DNA of 64,000 nt from Pseudomonas palleroniana (GTDB lineage Bacteria > Pseudomonadota > Gammaproteobacteria > Pseudomonadales > Pseudomonadaceae). This document shows positions 57,496 through 64,000 of this stretch, piece by piece (positions within the stretch are counted from its first letter, which is position 1; every line of letters starts with the position of its first letter). A model generated the notes under the pieces. That model saw nothing but the letters and a program-made list of their open reading frames with translations. It was not told where the DNA came from and searched no databases. The translations under genes and the position numbers were made by a program. The DNA lies in assembly GCF_003031675.1 (NCBI RefSeq), contig NZ_PYWX01000039.1:1-64000 (forward strand), written 5' to 3'.

Positions 57496-59934
57496 ATGAC
57501 TGACCGCGACGGCGAAGCCATGCCCGCCGTTTCACCCCGCCGCACCCTGCTGGCCGGCCTGGCGCTGACACTCGGCGCCCTCTGGCCCGCCAACGAACCC
57601 TTGGCCGACGAGCCGACAAAAGTCGGGCTGTTCGATCCACAAACGTTGTCCCAACGCGGTATCGACCCCGAGCTTGCCAACCTGCTGCTGGACGCGCCGC
57701 GCTTCACCCCTGGGCGACACGCCGTCAACCTCAGCATCAACGGCCAACGCCGAGGCCGGATCGACGTGGCATTCGACCGCAAGGGCGCTCTGTGTTTCGA
57801 CCGACCTCTGCTGGATGCCGGTAACTTGGTGGTGTTGGATGCAGACGCCGCCTGCCAGGATTTCCTGGCCGCCTACCCACAAACTGTTATCGAGCAAGAC
57901 CCGGCCGCTTTGCAGCTCGCCCTGATCGTGCCCGGCGAAGCCCTTCGCCCAGCGGTGCAGGATGTGTCCGGCTATCAGAGCGGCGGTTTCGCCGGTTTGC
58001 TCAACTACGACCTGACTGGCCTGCATAACCAATCTTCAGGCAGCAGCAGCCGTTTTGCATCGGCCAACACCGAAGCGGGTTTCAACGCCGGCGATTGGAT
58101 CGTGCGCAGCCGCCAGGTGCAGACCTGGCAAGACAAAATCTCGCGCACCACCCACCTGGACGCCTATGCCCAGCGCACCTTCGCCGAACAACAGTCGGTG
58201 TTCCAGGCCGGGCAGATCAGCCTCTATAACCCGGTGCTGGCAGGCGCGCAGATCACCGGCGCGCAGGTGCTTAACGAAACCGCCCTGCAAGACCAGAACC
58301 GAGGCGCGACCATTACCGGCATCGCCAACAGCCCGGCGCAGGTCGAGGTGCGCCAGAACGGCGCGTTGATCCACTCGACGGTGGTGCCCGCCGGGCCGTT
58401 TTCCCTGACCGATGTACGCCGCTTGAACAGTCGCTCCGACGTGGAGGTCACGGTCAAGGAAACCCATGGCGAAGAACGCCGTTTTACCGTACCGGCCGCC
58501 ATGCTCGGCCTGGGCCTGCCGGCGCCGGGTTATTCCGTGGCGGCCGGCCGCGTGCGCCAGATCGGCAACAGCGACGGTGCCGAACCCTGGGTGGTCAGTG
58601 CCGGTTGGAATGGTGCATTGCTCTCCCAGGTGAGCGTCGGCGGTGGCGGATTGATCGCCGACGCCTATCGTGCCGCCGGCATGAACCTGGGCTGGTTACC
58701 GCGCCCGGACACCCAGCTGCAATTTACCGTGCAGGGCGCACAAGCCACGCGTGTGGGCAACGAGCAAGGCGTGCAGACCGACCTCTCCTGGTCGCAACGG
58801 CTGAACGACAATTGGGCAATCACCACCGCCGCCTCGTGGCGTTCACTGGGCTACCGCGACCTCGACGAGTCGACCTATTCGCGCTACACCCACGAGCAGG
58901 AACGTTCACGCTATCGTGATCAGCAAAGCCTCACCGCATCGTGGGCCAGCCCGTGGCTGGGCGCCTTCAGCGCGGGGGTGTCGCGTTCTGCGTCGTATGC
59001 CGGTTACAGCAGCAGCCGGGCGCTGGCGTCATGGGGCACATCAGTGGGCGGGGTGTCGGTTTCCGCCAGCGCCGAGTGGCAGGTCGGTGGTCGGCAGCAA
59101 AGCGACGACAGCCTTTACTTGAACATCAGCCTGCCCCTCGGTGAAAACCGCAGAGCCCGCGCCTGGGCGCGCAATACGGGCGGCGAGCACCGCGTCGGCG
59201 TGGGCATGAGCGAGCAGGTCAACGACCAACTGGCCTACCGTGTCGGCGTAGAACGCGACAGCCGCGACCGCGAAGTGGAGTCGTCCCTGGGGGTCTCGGC
59301 ACTGCCCTACTACAGCCAGTTGGACTTCAACTACACCCGCTCCGAAGACCAGCGCTCCAGCTATCAAGGCGGCGCCCGCGGCGGTGTGGTGCTGCACGGT
59401 GACGGTGTGACGTTCTCGCCGTACCCGGTGCGCGACACCTTTGCCGTGGTTTCGGTGGGAGAGATGGCCGGGATCAAACTGTCGACCCCAAGCGGCCCGG
59501 TGTGGACCGACTGGCAAGGCCAGGCCGTGGCACCGCAACTGGCCGCCTATGGCCGTAGCCCGGTGGAAGTACAAACCCGCTCACTGCCACGCAACGCCGA
59601 TATCAACAACGGCCTGGCGGTACTGACCGCCGGCCGGGGCAGCGTCGACAAGCTGCAGTTCGGCGTCAGCCTGACGCGCCGCGTGCTGCTGAGCGTGACT
59701 ACCGCCGATGGCCGGCCGTTGCCGCGAGGGGCGGCAGTGAGCACTGAAAATGGCGAGTTCGTGACGCTGGTTCAAGAAGGCAGCCAGGTGTTTTTACCCA
59801 ATGCCCTGGATCAACGCCCGCTATGGGTCAAGCCCCCCGACCAGCCACGCTGCCGCTTGGATTTTGCCTTGCCGAAGGACGGCGATCCGAACGTGTATTT
59901 CGAAACCGCACCCGCGCGCTGCCTGACGCCATGA
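57496..59934 (+). CDS. Outer-membrane usher of the DUF1120 pilus
   Basis: An 812-residue usher that forms the outer-membrane assembly and secretion pore. N-terminal chaperone-binding region (FDPQTLSQRGIDPELANLLLDAPRFTPGRHAVNLSINGQRRG), central barrel with GAQVLNETALQDQNRGATITGIANSPAQVEVRQNG plug stretch, and C-terminal domains ending with LPKDG. The frame is open from GTG at 57409; ATG at 57496 or 57520 best fit the signal peptide (RRTLLAGLALTLGALWPANEPLADE). Cys residues near residues 100 and 120 suit the usher N-terminal domain. Confidence 0.88.
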   Translation: MTDRDGEAMPAVSPRRTLLAGLALTLGALWPANEPLADEPTKVGLFDPQTLSQRGIDPELANLLLDAPRFTPGRHAVNLSINGQRRGRIDVAFDRKGALCFDRPLLDAGNLVVLDADAACQDFLAAYPQTVIEQDPAALQLALIVPGEALRPAVQDVSGYQSGGFAGLLNYDLTGLHNQSSGSSSRFASANTEAGFNAGDWIVRSRQVQTWQDKISRTTHLDAYAQRTFAEQQSVFQAGQISLYNPVLAGAQITGAQVLNETALQDQNRGATITGIANSPAQVEVRQNGALIHSTVVPAGPFSLTDVRRLNSRSDVEVTVKETHGEERRFTVPAAMLGLGLPAPGYSVAAGRVRQIGNSDGAEPWVVSAGWNGALLSQVSVGGGGLIADAYRAAGMNLGWLPRPDTQLQFTVQGAQATRVGNEQGVQTDLSWSQRLNDNWAITTAASWRSLGYRDLDESTYSRYTHEQERSRYRDQQSLTASWASPWLGAFSAGVSRSASYAGYSSSRALASWGTSVGGVSVSASAEWQVGGRQQSDDSLYLNISLPLGENRRARAWARNTGGEHRVGVGMSEQVNDQLAYRVGVERDSRDREVESSLGVSALPYYSQLDFNYTRSEDQRSSYQGGARGGVVLHGDGVTFSPYPVRDTFAVVSVGEMAGIKLSTPSGPVWTDWQGQAVAPQLAAYGRSPVEVQTRSLPRNADINNGLAVLTAGRGSVDKLQFGVSLTRRVLLSVTTADGRPLPRGAAVSTENGEFVTLVQEGSQVFLPNALDQRPLWVKPPDQPRCRLDFALPKDGDPNVYFETAPARCLTP

Positions 59935-59945
59935 GGACCATCACC

Positions 59946-61070
59946 ATGAAAGCTGCCTTGTTTCCCCTGGGTTTTCTGCTGCTGAGCGCCAGTGCGTTGG
60001 GCGCGGAGGAATGCCAACTGAACCTGAGCGAAAACCGCCTGGATTTCGGCTTGATGAACCGCGCCCTCGCCCTTGTCCCAAGCGGTGAGCGGCTACTGGG
60101 TGAGCGCCGCACAAGGCTCACCCTGAACTGCCCGCAGCCGACGGACATGAGCGTGTTTTATCGTGGCCTCGGCGCGGGTGTGGAGCGGTTTCGCTTCACC
60201 GAGCGTGGCAGCTACGGCCTGACAGCCAGCGATGCCGTGCTCGATGGCCAGGCGGTGGAGCTGGGTTTATCGGCAGGGCCAGGCCAGCCCGCCGTAACAG
60301 TCGCCACGGCCCTGGCTTGGCGCCCGGAACACGGCATAGTGCCAATGCGCGGCGGCATGCCCGTAACCGGGCGCAGCCTGTCGGTGCAAATCGACGCCAG
60401 CGCCTGGGCCCGTGAAGAGGCCTCCCGCGTGCGTGAAGCCGTCACCTGGGAAACCAGCGGGCTGTTCGACGCCCGCGGCGCCGGGCGGTCGCGGGAGGTC
60501 AGCCTGCTTGCACAGTTTGCCCCGGCCGCCTGTACCCCGAGCCTGTCCAACGGCGGCAATGTGAACCTGGGCAAACTGTCGGTCATTGACCTCAATCAGC
60601 ATCAGGAAACACCGCTGGCCCCGCGCACAGTGGTGCTGAACGTCACGTGCGACGCCCCGACCGCCTTCGCCATGCGCATGCAGGACAACCGCCAGGGCTC
60701 GGCCACCGGCGTGGCCGACGACAGCACCTACGGCCTTGGGCTGGACGCCCGGCAACAGAAGATCGGCCGCTACCGGCTGACCTTCGACCCATCGCAGATG
60801 ACCGCCGATAACGTCGCTCAACTCTACCGAACCGACTCCGCCACCGGGTCCCAGCCGTGGAGCAGCGCCAGTGCAACCCCACTGCCGATTGCAGCCAACC
60901 GATACCTGGGGTTCGCCGCCCAGGCCGGCAGCGTCGGCGGCCCCATCGCCATTCAAAACCTCAACGCCACGCTGAACCTCGAAGCGGTACTCGCGCCCCT
61001 GGGCTCCCTGGACCTGGGCAGCGAAGTGCATCTCGACGGCTCGGCCACCCTCGAAATCAACTACCTCTAG
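59946..61070 (+). CDS. Two-domain pilus protein, probable tip adhesin
   Basis: A 374-residue exported protein. Signal peptide ends ALGAE. The N-terminal domain (about residues 20-185) resembles no subunit here and has its own cysteine pair (EECQLNL, TLNCPQP). The C-terminal part (about 190-374) is a full DUF1120 domain: FAPAACTPSLSNGGNVNLGKL, NVTCDAP, ending DGSATLEINYL. A receptor-binding domain plus a pilin domain is the plan of tip adhesins such as FimH. GAGG precedes ATG 59946; ATG at 59931 overlaps the usher stop (ATGA). Ligand unknown. Confidence 0.82.
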   Translation: MKAALFPLGFLLLSASALGAEECQLNLSENRLDFGLMNRALALVPSGERLLGERRTRLTLNCPQPTDMSVFYRGLGAGVERFRFTERGSYGLTASDAVLDGQAVELGLSAGPGQPAVTVATALAWRPEHGIVPMRGGMPVTGRSLSVQIDASAWAREEASRVREAVTWETSGLFDARGAGRSREVSLLAQFAPAACTPSLSNGGNVNLGKLSVIDLNQHQETPLAPRTVVLNVTCDAPTAFAMRMQDNRQGSATGVADDSTYGLGLDARQQKIGRYRLTFDPSQMTADNVAQLYRTDSATGSQPWSSASATPLPIAANRYLGFAAQAGSVGGPIAIQNLNATLNLEAVLAPLGSLDLGSEVHLDGSATLEINYL

Positions 61071-61081
61071 AGGAGCACCCC

Positions 61082-61732
61082 ATGAACGCCTACCTGATAC
61101 CCATCGCGGCCTTGACGTTGCTGGGCACCTACACCTTGGCCAACGCCGCGTCCACCGTCGAACTGACCGTCACCGGCTTGATCACGCCCATGGCCTGCAC
61201 GCCGCTGCTGCCTGGGGGTGGCCTGGTCGACTTCGGCAAGATTTCGCAAAAGGACCTGAACCAGGCGACCGGTACCCGCCTGCCCCTCAAGTACCTGACC
61301 CTGACGGTGAACTGCAACGCCCCTGGCCGCTATGCCCTGCGCATGCGCGATAACCGCGACGGCACGGCCCACGTCAACAGCGAGATTTACTACGGGCTGG
61401 GGCTGGACAACAGTGGCGGCAAGATCGGAGTGTATTCGGTGAGCTTCGATCCCAAGCAAACCGTGGTCGATGACCTGCCGCAGATCTACGGCACCGAATC
61501 GACCACAGGCGGTGTGGCGTGGCGCACCGCCAACAGCAACCCGATCGATATCGGCTCGCGCAGCCTGCTGGGCTTCACCGACGTGCTCGGCAGCGTGGCC
61601 GGCCCGTCAGCGATCCAGAACCTGAGCACCACCTTGAAGCTCGAGGCGGTGATCAATGCCAAACAAAACCTGGACCTGAGCACGGAAACGCCGATGGATG
61701 GATCAGCCACGCTGGAGGTGGTCTACCTCTAG
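61082..61732 (+). CDS. DUF1120 pilus subunit 5
   Basis: A 216-residue exported subunit: signal peptide (IAALTLLGTYTLANAA), SSTVELTV-type start (here STVELTVTGLITPMACTPLLP), VDFGKI, second Cys in TVNCNAP, ending DGSATLEVVYL. It resembles the pilin half of the preceding adhesin more than subunits 1-4 (shared QNL, VGGP/AGPSAIQNLN-type stretches), so it may be an adaptor joining the adhesin to the shaft. GAGGAG precedes the ATG. Last gene of the operon. Confidence 0.86.
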   Translation: MNAYLIPIAALTLLGTYTLANAASTVELTVTGLITPMACTPLLPGGGLVDFGKISQKDLNQATGTRLPLKYLTLTVNCNAPGRYALRMRDNRDGTAHVNSEIYYGLGLDNSGGKIGVYSVSFDPKQTVVDDLPQIYGTESTTGGVAWRTANSNPIDIGSRSLLGFTDVLGSVAGPSAIQNLSTTLKLEAVINAKQNLDLSTETPMDGSATLEVVYL

Positions 61733-61869
61733 GCCCATGGGTATCTACACGAACGGTGGCCCTAATGCGCTGTTTGCTGTGTTTTTGATCTTAGTCGCCC
61801 CGTTAAACCACGCTGGCCGAACGCAGGCTTGAATCCGTGGGTAACCCGGCAGGACGCCGGGTTAGCCGC

Positions 61870-61894
61870 CACGGGAGCAAGCTCCCTCGCCACA
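61870..61894. repeat. Single REP hairpin after the pilus operon
   Basis: gggagcaagctccctcgccac-type single REP hairpin in the convergent gap between the last pilus gene and the MFS gene. It may close both transcripts. Confidence 0.6.
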
Positions 61895-61924
61895 GGCTTC
61901 AACTTAGCACCGCAAGCCCATGCT

Positions 61925-63196
61925 CTAGGCGTCAACCCTCTCACTGCGCACGTCCACATACAACGCCCGGCCGGCGCCCACGCCGGCGGCAATGGCGCCG
62001 AGCCCGAGTGCTGCGAAAATCCAGCCCACGGCGGCCCAGCCGCCGGTCCAGTCATGTACCAGGCCGACGGCGAACGGGCCCATGGAAGCCAGGGTGTATC
62101 CGATACCCTGGGCCATGCTCGACAGGTTGGCCGCCACATGCGCATCACGCGAGCGCAGCACGATCAAGGTCAATGCCAGGCTGAAAGTGCCGCCCTGCCC
62201 GAGCCCCAGCAGAATGGCCCAGCCCCACAGCCCGTCGAGGGGTGCATACAGGCAACCGAACAGGCCGCCGAGGGTCAGCACCATCACCACCACGATGGCC
62301 AGGCGCTGGTCCTTGCCGCGTGTGGCCAGCCACGGTGCGGCAAGGGAGCTGATCAATTGCACGATGATGGAGCCCGACAGCGCCAACCCCGCTTCGGTGG
62401 CACTCAGGCCACGGCCGATCAGGATCGACGGCAACCAGCCAAACACGATGTACGCCAGGGAGGATTGCAGGCCCATGTACAAGGTGACTTGCCAGGCCAG
62501 TGGATCGCGCAACAAACCGCTCACCCGATAAGCCATCCGATGGGCACCATGCTTCTGACCGACCTGCGGCAGCCAGCACAGTGCGGCCAGCAACGCCGGC
62601 AGAATCCAGAAGCCCAGCCCGATGCTCCAGCGCTCACCAAAGTGCTGGCTGAGCGGCACCGTGGCCCCAGCCGCCAGCGCCGCCCCCAGACACAGGGCCA
62701 TGGTGTAGACACCGGTCATGGCACCCGCCTGCCGGGCAAAATCACGCTTGACGATGCCCGGCAACAACACGCCGATGATGCCGATACTTGCGCCGGCGAC
62801 CAGGCTACCGGCGAACAACCCCACTTCACCCAGCGAACTGCGCAGCAGGATGCCCGCAGCCAGCATCAGCAAGACACCCAGCACCACGCGCTCGGCGCCG
62901 AAGCGGCGGGCCAGGATCGGTGCGGTGGGGGCAAACAGCCCCAGGCATAACACCGGCAAGGTCGTCAGCAACCCCGCCTTGGCCGCCGACAACCCAAGGC
63001 TTGCGGACACGTCATTGAGCAATGGCGACAGGCTCGACAGCGCCGGGCGCAGGTTCAACGCCACCAGCACCAGGCCCAGCAGCAACAGCCAGGGGCGACT
63101 CACTGGCGGGTGGCTGTTTTGCACCACCTCATCGTCGGCTTCGGCATCGATCAACAGTTCTTCGAGTTCGCTGGGGCGCTGGGTTTCAGGGTTCAT
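61925..63196 (-). CDS. MFS transporter, CynX/NimT family
   Basis: A 423-residue permease with 12 membrane segments and an acidic N-terminal tail (LEELLIDAEADDEV). ALNLRPALSSLSPLL near the N-terminus is the family signature of CynX/NimT (YycB) transporters, with members linked to cyanate or nitroimidazole compounds. Overlaps its GntR regulator gene by 11 bases. Substrate unknown. Confidence 0.88.
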   Translation of the reverse strand: MNPETQRPSELEELLIDAEADDEVVQNSHPPVSRPWLLLLGLVLVALNLRPALSSLSPLLNDVSASLGLSAAKAGLLTTLPVLCLGLFAPTAPILARRFGAERVVLGVLLMLAAGILLRSSLGEVGLFAGSLVAGASIGIIGVLLPGIVKRDFARQAGAMTGVYTMALCLGAALAAGATVPLSQHFGERWSIGLGFWILPALLAALCWLPQVGQKHGAHRMAYRVSGLLRDPLAWQVTLYMGLQSSLAYIVFGWLPSILIGRGLSATEAGLALSGSIIVQLISSLAAPWLATRGKDQRLAIVVVMVLTLGGLFGCLYAPLDGLWGWAILLGLGQGGTFSLALTLIVLRSRDAHVAANLSSMAQGIGYTLASMGPFAVGLVHDWTGGWAAVGWIFAALGLGAIAAGVGAGRALYVDVRSERVDA

Positions 63197-63845
63197 TGAT
63201 CAACTGCCGGCAGAGGGATTTGGCACGTTCCGGGTCTTGGTGTTCCACGGCGTCGAGCAGGGCGACATGCAGATCGAACACCGCCTGGCGACGCGGCGAA
63301 ATATTCAGGGTCTGGCGCAATTGCGCGCTGACGATGGCGGAAAAGTACTGGTACAACTCGCTCAGCGCAGGGTTATGCGCGGCGTCCACCAGGCGCGTGT
63401 GAAACACCAGGTCGGCGCTGATATAAGCCTCCAAGTCGCCGTGGTACAACATGGCGCTGGCTTCGAGCGCCGTACGCAGGCCGTTGAGGTCCTCTTCGGT
63501 ACGACGCACCGCCGCCAGGCTGACGGCCTCCACCTCGAGAATCTGCCGCGTTTCCTGCGCCTGCCCCAGGGTGCAATGGGACAACGCACGCATCGTCCCC
63601 AGTGGGTCGGTCATCGAGCGCAGATAACTGCCGTCGCCCTGACGGATATCGATCAGCCCGGAAAACGCCAAGACACGCATGGCTTCGCGCACGGTATTGC
63701 GGCTGATACCCAGCTCAGCGGACAACTCAGGCTCGGTGGGCAACCGCTCACCCACGGCCCAGACGCCTTGGCTGATGCGCAGGCGCAATTGCTCAAGGGC
63801 CTGATCGACCAGGGAGCGTTTGATCAGAGGGGCGATGTCAGTCAT
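63186..63845 (-). CDS. GntR-family regulator with FCD domain
   Basis: A 219-residue FadR-type regulator: winged helix (LRISQGVWAVGERLPTEPELSAELGISRNTVREAMRVLAFSGLIDIRQGDGSYL) and an FCD effector domain. Overlaps and precedes the MFS gene, so it probably controls it. ATG at 63845 is chosen; an ATG at 63866 is also in frame. Confidence 0.9.
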   Translation of the reverse strand: MTDIAPLIKRSLVDQALEQLRLRISQGVWAVGERLPTEPELSAELGISRNTVREAMRVLAFSGLIDIRQGDGSYLRSMTDPLGTMRALSHCTLGQAQETRQILEVEAVSLAAVRRTEEDLNGLRTALEASAMLYHGDLEAYISADLVFHTRLVDAAHNPALSELYQYFSAIVSAQLRQTLNISPRRQAVFDLHVALLDAVEHQDPERAKSLCRQLINEP

Positions 63846-63941
63846 GGGATCTGCGCTTTCGTCCAATCATAGGATGAATTTTCCTACAGCGTATTCAGAG
63901 TTGCCTACAAAGGCAACGCTCCAGGTTTTCAGTCAGGCAAA

Positions 63942-63970
63942 AATAAACCCGGCACCAGGCCGGGTTTATT
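63942..63970. terminator. Bidirectional terminator near the window end
   Basis: aataaacccggc pairs with gccgggtttatt around accag: a perfect 12-base-pair stem with A and T at the ends. It probably ends a minus-strand gene beyond the right edge (or serves both strands). Confidence 0.8.
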
Positions 63971-64000
63971 CATTCAAACATTGATCAATGCAAAATCTGA

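Overview
The window is chromosomal DNA of a Pseudomonas of the fluorescens lineage. Support comes from high GC, core proteins of Pseudomonas type (CmoA/B, Era-RNase III-LepB-LepA, LptFG, PepA-HolC-ValS, a DUF3509 protein, HmgA-FahA-MaiA), and about ten paired REP elements of the fluorescens type, whose outer arms read tgtgggagggggcttgctccc and its complement. I see no rRNA, tRNA, insertion sequence, prophage or CRISPR array.

Layout. 1-3000: a chagasin-like inhibitor lipoprotein, a lysoplasmalogenase and the tRNA wobble-modification pair cmoA-cmoB. 3135-11158, all on the minus strand: lepA-lepB-rnc-era-recO-pdxJ, then a Tat-exported multicopper oxidase coupled to tadA. 11258-16250: the lipopolysaccharide export permeases lptF-lptG, divergent from pepA-holC and a small conserved gene. 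16463-22743: valS, rlmF, an HU protein, the nucleoid protein yejK and a membrane-anchored glutaredoxin. 22895-28588: two divergent FecI/FecR-type sigma/anti-sigma pairs sharing one Fur-box region, only one of them followed by a receptor (FecA-like). 28585-39231: a LysR-MFS pair, an HPF/RaiA-family protein, serine catabolism (LysR, sdaA, sdaC), a DUF3509 protein, psiE, SOS-controlled yebG, a leucine dehydrogenase whose catalytic lysine is replaced, and a SirB1 protein. 39228-44977: homogentisate (tyrosine/phenylalanine) catabolism hmgA-fahA-maiA with an AAHS transporter and a divergent IclR regulator. 44979-50965: dacB, a transducer-type TonB receptor without a local sigma factor, an unusual glutathione transferase, a GIY-YIG protein and an NTF2-like protein.

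51070-61732 is the most distinctive part: a chaperone-usher pilus locus built from DUF1120 subunits. It has a divergent DUF1120 gene, a BvgA/NarL-type response regulator, a receiver-Hpt relay protein, four consecutive DUF1120 subunits, a PapD-like chaperone, an outer-membrane usher, a two-domain protein with a DUF1120 C-terminus (likely tip adhesin) and a final DUF1120 subunit. The phosphorelay lacks its histidine kinase here. The window ends with a CynX/NimT-type MFS transporter and its GntR/FCD regulator.

Two junctions look rearranged relative to the usual Pseudomonas order as I know it: lepA lies next to lptG instead of mucD, and the small DUF4845 gene normally between lepB and rnc is absent. 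These statements rest on recalled gene orders, not on an alignment.
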